64,000 nucleotides of DNA from Pseudomonas knackmussii B13 (lineage in GTDB: Bacteria; Pseudomonadota; Gammaproteobacteria; Pseudomonadales; Pseudomonadaceae), in assembly GCF_000689415.1 (NCBI RefSeq), contig NZ_HG322950.1, positions 4,843,501 through 4,907,500 of the forward strand, written 5' to 3'. The position numbers and the translations under genes are program-made. Shown here piece after piece: positions 1-7,989 of the stretch (positions are counted from its first letter, which is position 1; every line of letters begins with the position of its first letter). The notes beneath the pieces are model-generated. The model searched no databases, was not told where the DNA came from, and saw nothing but the letters and a program-made list of their open reading frames with translations.

Positions 1-52
1 GCAGGGTCCGCTACCCTGCATCCGGGACTCGAACAGGACCAAGGAGCTACGC

Positions 53-769
53 ATGTCCACCATGAAGAAATCCCTCGCCAGCCTCGCCGCCGCCATCGCG
101 CTGGTTTCCACCAGCCTGTCCGCCGTGGCCGACGAGCCGCGCTACAACCTGGTCAGCCTGCACGCCGAGGCCAGCCAGGAGGTGGCCCACGACCTCATGC
201 ATGTGACCCTGTACAGCGAGGAACAGGCCAGCGACCCGGCCAAGCTCGCCGCCACGACCACCACCGCGATCAACGAAGCCGTCACCCAGGCACGCAAGGT
301 CAAGAACGTCACCGTCAGCCTGGGCAGCCGCAACAGCTACCCGGTCTACGACGACAAGGGGCAGAAGATCACCGCCTGGCGCGAGCGCGCCGAACTGCGC
401 CTGGAAAGCGCCGACTTCGCCGCCCTCTCGCAGCTCAGCGCCGACCTGCTGGGCAAGCTGAAGATGGGCGGCATGAGCTTCAGCATCGCCGACGCCACGC
501 GCCAGCAAAACGAAGACAACCTGATGAAGAACGCCGTGGCAGCCTTCAAGGCCCGCGCGCAACTGCTGACCAGCGCCCTCGGCGGCAAGGACTACCGCCT
601 GGTGAACCTCAACCTGAGCAGCGCCGGCGCGCCGCATCCGATGCCGGTGATGCGCATGGCGACGATGAAGGCCGATGCCGCCGGCTATGCCCCGGCGCCG
701 CAGATCGAGGCGGGCACCAGCCAGGTCACCGTCAGCGCCGACGGCACCATCGAAGTGCAGATGCCCTGA
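53..769 (+). CDS. SIMPL (DUF541) domain periplasmic protein
   Basis: A 238-residue protein with a clear signal peptide: basic N-terminus (MSTMKK), hydrophobic core, and likely cleavage after VA near residue 26. The rest resembles the SIMPL/DUF541 family of oxidative-stress-associated periplasmic or outer-membrane proteins of unknown biochemical role. An AAGGAG ribosome-binding site at 41-46 fits the ATG at 53; the ATG at 62 is a possible alternative. It stands alone upstream of dppA and is separated from it by about 250 bases, so it is probably a separate transcript. The family call is by overall pattern, since SIMPL proteins lack a short diagnostic motif. Confidence 0.8.
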   Translation: MSTMKKSLASLAAAIALVSTSLSAVADEPRYNLVSLHAEASQEVAHDLMHVTLYSEEQASDPAKLAATTTTAINEAVTQARKVKNVTVSLGSRNSYPVYDDKGQKITAWRERAELRLESADFAALSQLSADLLGKLKMGGMSFSIADATRQQNEDNLMKNAVAAFKARAQLLTSALGGKDYRLVNLNLSSAGAPHPMPVMRMATMKADAAGYAPAPQIEAGTSQVTVSADGTIEVQMP

Positions 770-932
770 CTCGTTCCCCACGCGTCCCGGAGCCGCTCCG
801 GGGCGCCCTCTCCCGCGCTGCCGCCCGCCCCCGCGAGGACGACGCCACAAGGTGACCATTCGGTCGTTTTGCGTTTTTGCGACATTCCCTTATGACTTCG
901 TCACAACTTCTACACTGTGGCCAAAGAGACCC

Positions 933-961
933 TTGCACCCGGCATGTGGCGTGCATAGTTT
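933..961 (+). promoter_or_regulatory. possible sigma70 promoter of dppA1
   Basis: TTGCAC at 933-938 and TAGTTT at 956-961 are 17 bases apart, about 60 bases upstream of the first dppA start, in a stretch less GC-rich than its surroundings. The -35 is good and the -10 is weak. This is a visual match only. Confidence 0.3.
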
Positions 962-1021
962 CGGCCCACCACGGCCCACAAGGTCGTGCCTCGATGACAA
1001 CCAGAATAAACAGAGGTCAGC

Positions 1022-2623
1022 ATGCGCAAGAATGCCGTCATCCGCTCCATGATCGCCGCTGGGTTGATCGCCAGTGCGCCCTTCGCCCACGCCGCGGGCA
1101 ACCTGGTGTTCTGTTCCGAGGGCAGCCCGGCGGGCTTCGACCCGGGCCAATACACCACCGGCACCGATTTCGATGCCACTGCGGAAACCATCTTCAACCG
1201 TCTGACTCAGTTCGAGCGCGGCGGCACCAAGGTCATCCCGGGCCTGGCCGAGAGCTGGGACGTTTCGGCGGACGGCAAGACCTACACCTTCCACCTGCGC
1301 AAGGGCGTGAAGTTCCACACCACCGAGTACTTCAAGCCGAGCCGCGAGTTCAACGCGGACGACGTGGTCTTCACCTTCGACCGCATGCTGAACAAGGACA
1401 ACGCCTTCCGTAAGGCGTACCCGACCGAATTCCCCTACTTCACCGACATGGGCATGGACACCAACATCGCCAAGGTGGAGAAGGTCGACGACAACACCGT
1501 CAAGTTCACCCTCAACGATGTCGACGCCGCGTTCGTGCAGAACATGGCCATGAGCTTCGCCTCCATCCAGTCCGCCGAGTACGCCGACAAGCTGATGAAG
1601 GAAGGCAAGGCCAGCGACATCAACCAGAAGCCGATCGGCACCGGTCCCTTCGTGTTCAGTCGCTACCAGAAGGACGCGATGATCCGCTTCAAGGCCAACA
1701 AGGACTACTGGGTGCCCGGCGAGGTCAAGGTCGACAACCTGATCTTCGCGATCAACACCGACGCCTCGGTGCGCATGCAGAAGCTCAAGGCCAACGAGTG
1801 CCAGATCACCCTCTTCCCGCGTCCGGCCGATCTCGAGTCGCTGAAGAAGGACCCGAACCTGAACATGCCGTCGCAGCCGGGCTTCAACCTCGGCTACATC
1901 GCCTACAACGTGCTGCACAAGCCGCTGGACAAGCTGGAAGTGCGTGAAGCGCTGGACATGGCGGTGAACAAGAAGGCGATCATCGACGCCGTCTACCAGG
2001 GCGCCGGCCAGCTCGCCGTGAACGGCATGCCGCCGACCCAGTGGTCCTACGACAACAGCATCAAGGACGCCGGCTACAACCCGGAAAAAGCCAAGGAGCT
2101 GCTGAAAAAGGCCGGCGTGCCCGAAGGCACCGAGATCACCCTCTGGGCCATGCCGGTGCAGCGCCCGTACAACCCCAACGCCAAGCTGATGGCCGAGATG
2201 CTGCAGGCCGACTGGGCCAAGGTCGGCATCAAGGCGAAGATCGTCACCTACGAGTGGGGCGAGTACATCAAGCGCGCCAAGGCCGGCGAGCACGACGCCA
2301 TGCTGATCGGCTGGAGCGGCGACAACGGTGACCCGGACAACTGGCTGGGCACCCTGTACAGCTGCGACGCGATCAACGGCAACAACTTCTCCAAATGGTG
2401 CGACAAGTCCTACGACAAGCTCGTGACCGAGGCCAAGCGCACCACCGACCAGGCCAAGCGCACCGAGCTGTACGTACAGGCCCAGCACATCCTCAAGGAG
2501 CAGGTGCCGATCACCCCGATCGCCCACTCCACCGTGTACCAGCCGATGCGTAAAACCGTGCAGGACTTCAAGATCAGTCCCTTCGCGCTCAACTCCTTCT
2601 ATGGCGTGAGCGTCGGCAAGTAA
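1022..2623 (+). CDS. dppA: Dipeptide ABC transporter periplasmic binding protein (DppA1-like)
   Basis: A 533-residue SBP_bac_5 family protein that captures peptides in the periplasm for an ABC importer. The signal peptide is residues 1 to about 24 (MRKNAVIRS then a hydrophobic core ending AHAA). Family hallmarks are visible: a conserved Cys soon after the mature start (LVFCSEGSP), GTGPFVFSRYQKD in the middle, and a C-terminal Cys pair (YSCDAINGNN...WCDK) likely to form a disulfide. The length matches E. coli DppA. A GAGG site lies just before the ATG. A strong terminator follows the stop, so the gene can be expressed independently of its paralogue downstream. The DppBCDF partners lie about 4.3 kb further on. 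Confidence 0.93.
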   Translation: MRKNAVIRSMIAAGLIASAPFAHAAGNLVFCSEGSPAGFDPGQYTTGTDFDATAETIFNRLTQFERGGTKVIPGLAESWDVSADGKTYTFHLRKGVKFHTTEYFKPSREFNADDVVFTFDRMLNKDNAFRKAYPTEFPYFTDMGMDTNIAKVEKVDDNTVKFTLNDVDAAFVQNMAMSFASIQSAEYADKLMKEGKASDINQKPIGTGPFVFSRYQKDAMIRFKANKDYWVPGEVKVDNLIFAINTDASVRMQKLKANECQITLFPRPADLESLKKDPNLNMPSQPGFNLGYIAYNVLHKPLDKLEVREALDMAVNKKAIIDAVYQGAGQLAVNGMPPTQWSYDNSIKDAGYNPEKAKELLKKAGVPEGTEITLWAMPVQRPYNPNAKLMAEMLQADWAKVGIKAKIVTYEWGEYIKRAKAGEHDAMLIGWSGDNGDPDNWLGTLYSCDAINGNNFSKWCDKSYDKLVTEAKRTTDQAKRTELYVQAQHILKEQVPITPIAHSTVYQPMRKTVQDFKISPFALNSFYGVSVGK

Positions 2624-2628
2624 GGCAG

Positions 2629-2655
2629 ACGGCCGCCGCAAGGCGGCCGTTTTCC
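2629..2655 (+). terminator. Rho-independent terminator after dppA1
   Basis: A perfect 9-bp stem (ACGGCCGCC / GGCGGCCGT) with a GCAA loop is followed by TTTTCC. It separates the two dppA paralogues and predicts that the first is made in excess of the second. Confidence 0.85.
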
Positions 2656-2706
2656 GTTACCGGCATGCACCAAGGACATTTCCAGCAACGACACCAGGGT
2701 CGCCGC

Positions 2707-4284
2707 ATGTGGGTGGCCCTGGCGTTGTTCTTCTGTTGTTCCTGGACCAGCGCGCAGACGCTGGTGGTCTGTACCGAAGCCAGCCCCGAAGGCTTCGACA
2801 TCGCCCAGTACACCGCCGCCACCACCGCCGACGCAGCCGCCGAGACGGTCTACGAGCGCCTGGTGGAGTTCGCCCCCGGTACCACCCAGGTCGCGCCCGC
2901 GCTGGCGCAGAGCTGGGAGATCAGCCCCGACGGCCTGAGCTACACCTTCAACCTGCGCCGCAACGTACAGTTCCAGCGCACCGACTACTTCACCCCGAGC
3001 CGCCCGTTCAATGCCGACGACGTGCTCTGGAGTTTCCAGCGCCAGCTCGATCCCAAGCATCCGTGGCACAGCCTGGCGCCACGCGGTTTCCCCTACGCCA
3101 CCTCGATGGGGCTGCCGGGCTTGATCGAACGCATCGAGAAGCTCGACGACAACCGCGTGCGCTTCACCTTGCGCCACCCCGAGGCGCCCTTCCTCGCCGA
3201 CCTGGCCATGGGTTTCGCTTCCATCTACTCGGCCGAGTACGCCGACCTGCTGCTCAAGGCCGGCAAGGCCGAGCAATTGAACAACCTGCCGGTGGGCACC
3301 GGTCCCTTCGTCTTCCAGCGCTACCAGAAGGACGCGCTGGTGCGCTTCGCCGCCAACCCGACTTACTGGGGCGGCACGCCGAAGATCGACCGCCTGCTAC
3401 TGTCGATCACCCCCGACCCTGGCGTGCGCCTGCAGAAGATTCGCGCTGGCGATTGCCAGGTCGCGCTCTACCCGCGCCCGACCGACATCCCGGCACTGCG
3501 CCAGGAACCGAAACTGAAGGTGGCCGAACTGGATTCGCTGCTGGTCGCCTACGTCGCCCTCAACACCCGCCACAAGCCGCTGGACGACGTACGCGTACGC
3601 CAGGCGCTGAACCTCGCCTTCGACCGCGACGCCTACCGCACGGCGCAGTTCGGCGAGGGCGGCGCCAGCCCGGCGGTGGCGCCCTATCCGCCGACACTGT
3701 GGGGCTCCGACCCGAGCCTGCAGGGCTGGCCGCGCGACCTCGAGCGCGCACGAAAACTGCTCGCCGAAGCGGGCATCCAGCCGGGTCTGAAACTGTCGAT
3801 CTGGACCCGCCCGGGCGGCGGGCCGACCAACCCCAACCCTGGAATAGGCGCGCAGATGCTGCAGGATGACCTGGGCAAGCTGGGCATCCGCGCCGACATC
3901 CGCGTCTACGAGTGGGGCGAGCTGATCCGCCGCGGCAAGCGCGGCGAGCACGACCTGCTGTTCATGGGCTGGGTCGGCGACAACGGCGACCCGGACAACT
4001 TCCTCACGCCCAATCTGTCCTGCGATGCGGCACGCAACGGCGAGAACCTTTCAGGCTGGTGCAACGCGCAGTTCGACGACCTGCTGCGCCAGGCCCGCGC
4101 CAGCACCGACCAGGCGACGCGCGCCGACCTGTATCGCCAGGCGCTGGCGATCTTCCAGCGCGAAGCGCCGTGGATCGCCCTGGCCTATCCGAAGCAGTTC
4201 GTGGTGCTCAGCCCGAAGGTGAAGGGCTTCACCCTGAGCCCGCTGGGCTCGAACAATTTCGCGCGGGTCGAATTGGCGCCCTGA
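2707..4284 (+). CDS. Second dipeptide-binding protein (DppA2-like)
   Basis: A paralogue of the preceding DppA with the same architecture: Sec signal peptide, CTEASPEGFD after cleavage, GTGPFVFQRYQKD in mid-protein and the C-terminal pair LSCDAARNG...WCNAQ. The open frame extends 14 codons further upstream to an ATG at 2665, which would give a longer, more basic signal peptide (HQGRR before the core). I prefer 2707 by length but cannot exclude 2665. It differs from DppA1 across the ligand-binding lobes, so a different peptide range is likely. P. aeruginosa carries several such DppA paralogues that feed one permease. A REP element follows. Confidence 0.88.
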   Translation: MWVALALFFCCSWTSAQTLVVCTEASPEGFDIAQYTAATTADAAAETVYERLVEFAPGTTQVAPALAQSWEISPDGLSYTFNLRRNVQFQRTDYFTPSRPFNADDVLWSFQRQLDPKHPWHSLAPRGFPYATSMGLPGLIERIEKLDDNRVRFTLRHPEAPFLADLAMGFASIYSAEYADLLLKAGKAEQLNNLPVGTGPFVFQRYQKDALVRFAANPTYWGGTPKIDRLLLSITPDPGVRLQKIRAGDCQVALYPRPTDIPALRQEPKLKVAELDSLLVAYVALNTRHKPLDDVRVRQALNLAFDRDAYRTAQFGEGGASPAVAPYPPTLWGSDPSLQGWPRDLERARKLLAEAGIQPGLKLSIWTRPGGGPTNPNPGIGAQMLQDDLGKLGIRADIRVYEWGELIRRGKRGEHDLLFMGWVGDNGDPDNFLTPNLSCDAARNGENLSGWCNAQFDDLLRQARASTDQATRADLYRQALAIFQREAPWIALAYPKQFVVLSPKVKGFTLSPLGSNNFARVELAP

Positions 4285-4302
4285 GGCGCCGTACCGCTCT
4301 TC

Positions 4303-4401
4303 GTAGGAGCGGACCTTGTCCGCGAATCGCGGGCGTGGCCCGCTCCTACAGGGAAACTCGGAGCGGAGAATTCGCGGATGAGATCCGCTCCTACGAGGCC
4401 T
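4303..4401. repeat. REP element pair between convergent genes
   Basis: Two inverted copies of the Pseudomonas REP core (TAGGAGCGGACCTTGTCCGCG and, in opposite orientation, CGCGGATGAGATCCGCTCCTA) flank a third CGGGC...GCCCGCTCCTA copy. It fills the space between the convergent dppA2 and mdpA genes and slightly overlaps the end of mdpA. The same core recurs near 18.2, 22.1, 44.5 and 59.1 kb. Confidence 0.85.
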
Positions 4402-5611
4402 GCAGACCGAACGGATCGTCGATCGAATGGCTCGGCTGGGTGAACCAGCGCGGGCCTTCGGCGCTCATGTAGAAGTGGTCTTCCAGACGGATGCCGAACT
4501 CGCCGGGCACGCAGATCATCGGTTCGTTGCTGAAGCACATGCCGATGTCCAGCAGGGTTTCCTCGCCTCGTACCAGGTATGGGCTTTCGTGGATCTCCAG
4601 GCCGATGCCATGGCCGGTTCGGTGCGGCAGGCCGGGCAACGCGTAATCCGGGCCGAGGCCGGCGGCCTCCAGGCTGCGGCGGGCGGCGGCGTCCACCACC
4701 TGGCAGGGCGCGCCGAGCGTGGCGGCCTCGAAGGCGGCTTGCTGGGCTGCCTTCTCCCGATTCCAGAACTCACGCTGGCGCTCGCTGGGCGTACCGAAGA
4801 CGTAGCTGCGGGTGATGTCCGACTGGTAGCCGTGCAGCTGGCAACCGGTGTCGATCAGCACCATGTCGCCTTCGCGCAGAGGGCGCGGCTGGCGCACGCC
4901 GTGGGGGAAGGCGCTGTCTTCGCCGAACAGCACGATGCAGAAGGTCGAGCCGCTGGCGCCGACCTGGCGGTGTGCGGCCTCGATGAAGCGCGTCACCTCG
5001 CCGGCCGTGATGCCGACATGGAGGATGCTGGCGGCGGCCTTGTGCACCTCCAGGGTCATGTCCTTGGCGCGCTGCATCAGCGCCAGCTCGGCCGGCGACT
5101 TGCGCTGGCGGCAATGCTCGACGGCGGCGCTGGCGTCGACGAACTCGGGCGCTCCGGCGACCCGGCGCAGGCGCTCGAACATGCCGAACGGCAGGCTCGG
5201 GCAGAGGCCTACGCGGCCGTCGGCGGGTACGCCCCACTCGGCGAGGACCTGGCACAGCAGGCGATAGGGGCTTTCGTGCTCCTGCCAGGTGCGGATCGTC
5301 CCGGGGAGGATCTGGAAGTCGCGTACCGTGCCTTCCTCGAAAGCCGGGGCGATGTACTGCGGCTCGCCGATATCGGGCACCAGCAGGCCGACCATGCGCT
5401 CGCTGGGGCTCCACTTCACACCCGAGAAATAGCGCAGGTTGGCGCCGGCATCGACGAACACCGCAGCCAGACCGCGCTGGCGCATCTGGCCCTGCAACCG
5501 CGCCACCCGCGTGCGGTACTCGGCCAGGCCGATGGCCTCGGCACCCGCCGTCATGTCATGCAGCCGCGCCAGTGCTTGCTGGGGAGTGCTTCCCCCGACG
5601 CCCAGAGTCAT
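4391..5611 (-). CDS. mdpA: M24B metallopeptidase, Xaa-Pro dipeptidase-like (MdpA-like)
   Basis: A 406-residue cytoplasmic protein with a creatinase-type N-terminal domain (about 30-165) and a pita-bread M24 domain (about 175-400). All five dinuclear-metal ligands are visible: D254 (LIDTG), D265 (SDITR), H334 (RTGHGIG), E363 (SNEPM) and E377 (RLED), plus the substrate-binding H237 (FPHG). It should hydrolyse imported dipeptides, fitting its place between the binding proteins and the permease. In P. aeruginosa the equivalent gene is under PsdR control together with dpp. It is divergent from psdR across a 177-bp region holding an inverted repeat. AAGGCGAA precedes the ATG. Confidence 0.88.
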   Translation of the reverse strand: MTLGVGGSTPQQALARLHDMTAGAEAIGLAEYRTRVARLQGQMRQRGLAAVFVDAGANLRYFSGVKWSPSERMVGLLVPDIGEPQYIAPAFEEGTVRDFQILPGTIRTWQEHESPYRLLCQVLAEWGVPADGRVGLCPSLPFGMFERLRRVAGAPEFVDASAAVEHCRQRKSPAELALMQRAKDMTLEVHKAAASILHVGITAGEVTRFIEAAHRQVGASGSTFCIVLFGEDSAFPHGVRQPRPLREGDMVLIDTGCQLHGYQSDITRSYVFGTPSERQREFWNREKAAQQAAFEAATLGAPCQVVDAAARRSLEAAGLGPDYALPGLPHRTGHGIGLEIHESPYLVRGEETLLDIGMCFSNEPMICVPGEFGIRLEDHFYMSAEGPRWFTQPSHSIDDPFGLQAS

Positions 5612-5642
5612 TTCGCCTTACCTCGAATACGTGGAATCGCAC

Positions 5643-5702
5643 GAAATTTAAGTAGGGCTTAATATCCGGTCAATGCCAATTATTCAGTCCCACTTAAATT
5701 TC
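5643..5702. promoter_or_regulatory. Inverted repeat in mdpA-psdR intergenic region, candidate PsdR operator
   Basis: GAAATTTAAGT at 5643-5653 and its exact reverse complement ACTTAAATTTC at 5692-5702 face each other across the divergent promoters. The region is strikingly AT-rich for this genome. A related ACTTAATTTC lies at 6411-6420, upstream of dppB. Assignment to PsdR is inference from position. Confidence 0.45.
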
Positions 5703-5788
5703 TGCCGAATGGCTACCGCTGCCGCGCGCCGCTCCAAGCGGCAGACCCGGCCGGTATACTGGCCGGCATTCCACGCTGAGCCCCGCCC

Positions 5789-6352
5789 ATGACCGTCGAT
5801 CGAATCGGAGAACGCCTGCGCCGCTATCGGCGCGCGGCGAAGAAGACCTTGAACCAGGTGGCCGCCGAGTCCGGCCTCACCGCCAGCTTCCTGTCCCAGG
5901 CCGAGCGCAACCTTACCGGCGTGTCCATCTCGTCCCTGGCGAGCATCGCCAAATCCCTCGGCGTGCCGCTCAACTCGCTGTTCGACCAGCCGCAGCAGCC
6001 GCAGCCCGACTCCCACCACGGCGAGCGCGTGCGCTACACCATCGAGGGTCAGCCGCTGGCCTACGAGCGGCTGTCGAGCAGCTTCCCGGGCAACCTGCTG
6101 AACGCCGTGAAGATGAACATGCCGGCGGGCTACCAGTCGGAGCTGATCGCCCACGAAGGCGCCGAGTTCGCCTACGTGCTCAGCGGCCACATCGTCTACA
6201 CCATCGACGGCCACGCCTACCCGCTGGGCCCTGGCGACTCGGTGCACTTCGATGCCGGCAAGAGCCATTGCCTGCGCAACGTCGGCGAAGGCGCCGCGGA
6301 AGTGCTCACCGTCACCACCATGCCGCTGTTCGGCGAGCACCCCGGCAACTGA
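5789..6352 (+). CDS. psdR: XRE-family repressor with C-terminal cupin (PsdR-like)
   Basis: A 187-residue regulator. Residues about 7-62 form an XRE helix-turn-helix (TLNQVAAESGLTASFLSQAE), and residues about 105-180 form a small cupin_2 barrel (GYQSELIAHEGAEF...YPLGPGDSVHF) that probably senses a ligand. The arrangement is that of MerR-unrelated 'SutR/PuuR-like' XRE-cupin regulators. Its location between mdpA and dppBCDF matches PsdR, the Pseudomonas repressor of dipeptide uptake and cleavage; loss-of-function psdR mutants grow faster on peptides. It is divergent from mdpA. No strong Shine-Dalgarno precedes the ATG. Confidence 0.85.
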   Translation: MTVDRIGERLRRYRRAAKKTLNQVAAESGLTASFLSQAERNLTGVSISSLASIAKSLGVPLNSLFDQPQQPQPDSHHGERVRYTIEGQPLAYERLSSSFPGNLLNAVKMNMPAGYQSELIAHEGAEFAYVLSGHIVYTIDGHAYPLGPGDSVHFDAGKSHCLRNVGEGAAEVLTVTTMPLFGEHPGN

Positions 6353-6968
6353 GCGTCGGTCGCCTTTTTGAAGCCACACTGAATTTCAGGTTGATCTTGA
6401 TTTCAGCATGACTTAATTTCCGCCTTCGCCCGCCGCCGGCCATCCCGGCGGCTCTCGCCCCGCGCGGTGCACAACGCCGCAGCCAGGCCCTCAGAACAAC
6501 AACAATGAGGTTAGGCACGCTTATGCAGCGTCGAATCTCCCCGCCCATGCCAGCCGCCAACGGCTCGCCCACGGCCCCTTCCTTCTGCCCATCCGTACTC
6601 CGGCGTCCGCACGGCACCAGCCAGCGCCCCTGAATCGCCCGCCGCACGCCTGCGTGCGACGAACGTCTTCGTGCGCCGACAAGCGCGACCGGAAAATCGA
6701 CCTTCTTACTCGACGCGAACAAACACCCGATGAACGGTCATTTTTGGCACAAGTTTATGAAAAAGCGACAAAGAAATTCCCCGCGCAAGCGCCTTGCGTT
6801 CGTTTGGCGCATCCTAAGCTGTTGAATGCGCGCCAGCGCAGCGGCGCGAGCCACACCAAAGGCCCGCCTGACCAGAAGAACTTCGCCGCCATCCAGGTGA
6901 AGTAACAAGAAACCGGCCCCCGCCAGCATCCCGGCGGCGAGCCGCGCGATGAGGAGTCCTCCACCACC
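6353..6968. other. 616-bp gap between psdR and dppB; no convincing intact gene
   Basis: Both strands lack a convincing coding region. The first 70 bases hold AT-rich direct repeats (ACTGAATTTC at 6378 and ACTTAATTTC at 6411) related to the candidate PsdR operator, so the dppB promoter may be here. The last in-frame codons before a TAA at 6903-6905 (KNFAAIQVK) resemble the C-terminal tail typical of DppA-family proteins, and the stop is 63 bases before dppB. This could be the stub of a deleted binding-protein gene. P. aeruginosa has dppA3, a porin gene and dppA4 in this place, as I recall. Confidence 0.4.
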
Positions 6969-7979
6969 ATGCTGAGTTTCATCGCACGCCGCTTCGGCTT
7001 GCTCATCCCGACCTTCTTCGGCGTCACCCTGCTGACGTTCGCGCTGATCCGCATGATCCCGGGCGACCCGGTCGAGGTCATGATGGGCGAGCGCCGCGTC
7101 GACCCGCAGATGCACGCCGAAGCCATGCACCGCCTGGGCCTCGACAAGCCGCTGTACCTGCAGTACTTCGACTACGTCAGCAACCTCGCCCACGGCAACC
7201 TCGGCGAATCACTGGTGACCCGCGACAGCGTCTGGCACGAATTCCTCACCCTGTTCCCGGCGACCATGGAGCTGGCCATCGCGGCAATGCTCTTCGCCGG
7301 TGTCTTCGGCCTGCTGGCCGGGGTGATCGCTGCACTCAAGCGCGGCTCGTTGTTCGACCACGGGGTGATGACCATCTCCCTGGCCGGCTACTCGATGCCG
7401 ATCTTCTGGTGGGGCCTGATCCTCATCATGCTGTTCTCCGTGACCCTGGGCTGGACGCCGGTGTCCGGGCGCCTGGACCTGCTCTACGACATCGAGCCGA
7501 AGACCGGCTTCATGCTCATCGACACCCTGCTCTCGGACCAGGAAGGCTCCTTCGTCGACGCCCTGCGCCACCTGATCCTGCCGGCCATCGTGCTGGGCAC
7601 CATCCCGCTGGCGGTGATCGCTCGCATGACCCGCTCGGCGATGCTCGAAGTGCTGCGTGAGGACTATGTGCGTACCGCTCGCGCCAAGGGCCTGTCGCCG
7701 GCTCGCGTGGTGTTCATCCATGCCCTGCGCAACGCCATGATCCCGGTGCTGACCGTGTTCGGCCTGCAGGTCGGCGCGTTGCTCGCCGGCGCCGTGCTGA
7801 CCGAAACCATCTTCTCCTGGCCGGGCATCGGCAAATGGCTGATCGACGCCATCAGCCGCCGCGACTACCCGGTGGTGCAGAACGGCATCCTGCTGGTCGC
7901 CACCCTGGTCATCCTGGTGAACTTCGTCGTGGACATCCTCTACGGCCTGGTCAACCCGCGTATCCGCCATCAGCGCTGA
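6969..7979 (+). CDS. dppB: Dipeptide ABC transporter permease DppB
   Basis: A 336-residue inner-membrane protein. It has an N-terminal transmembrane helix (FIARRFGLLIPTFFGVTLL), a periplasmic segment, then a BPD_transp_1 domain with about five further helices. The cytoplasmic EAA loop that docks on the ATPases is visible (DYVRTARAKGLSPARVVFIH, about residues 228-247). Length and N-terminal layout are those of DppB/OppB. GAGGAGTCC precedes the ATG. It is the first gene of a tight dppBCDF run and has no binding-protein gene immediately before it, unlike most dpp operons. Confidence 0.94.
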   Translation: MLSFIARRFGLLIPTFFGVTLLTFALIRMIPGDPVEVMMGERRVDPQMHAEAMHRLGLDKPLYLQYFDYVSNLAHGNLGESLVTRDSVWHEFLTLFPATMELAIAAMLFAGVFGLLAGVIAALKRGSLFDHGVMTISLAGYSMPIFWWGLILIMLFSVTLGWTPVSGRLDLLYDIEPKTGFMLIDTLLSDQEGSFVDALRHLILPAIVLGTIPLAVIARMTRSAMLEVLREDYVRTARAKGLSPARVVFIHALRNAMIPVLTVFGLQVGALLAGAVLTETIFSWPGIGKWLIDAISRRDYPVVQNGILLVATLVILVNFVVDILYGLVNPRIRHQR

Positions 7980-7989
7980 GGAGCCCGAC

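Noticed and set aside
1..19. Hairpin GCAGGGT/ACCCTGC at the window start as a terminator
   Set aside because: Seven-bp stem with no U-tract, and its upstream gene is outside the window.
890..2641. Very long open frame (583 codons) antisense to dppA
   Set aside because: High-GC antisense shadow of a clear DppA gene; the translation is low-complexity, rich in Val, Gly, His and Leu, and matches no family. The same applies to the long frames antisense to dppB, dppC/dppD, pta (36736-38613, 38626-40629), acpA and DUF1302 (50343-53831).
6740..6770. Possible sigma54 promoter TTGGCACAAG
   Set aside because: TGGCAC is present, but the -12 element TTGC(A/T) is not found at the required spacing.
6654..6905. 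83-codon plus-strand frame in the psdR-dppB gap
   Set aside because: Codon use and residue composition are not like a Pseudomonas gene, and there is no ribosome-binding site. Only its last nine codons look like a possible DppA tail, reported as a finding.
6738..7193. Minus-strand open frame upstream of and into dppB
   Set aside because: It is mostly antisense to the start of dppB and has a composition typical of shadow frames. No ribosome-binding site or recognisable domain.
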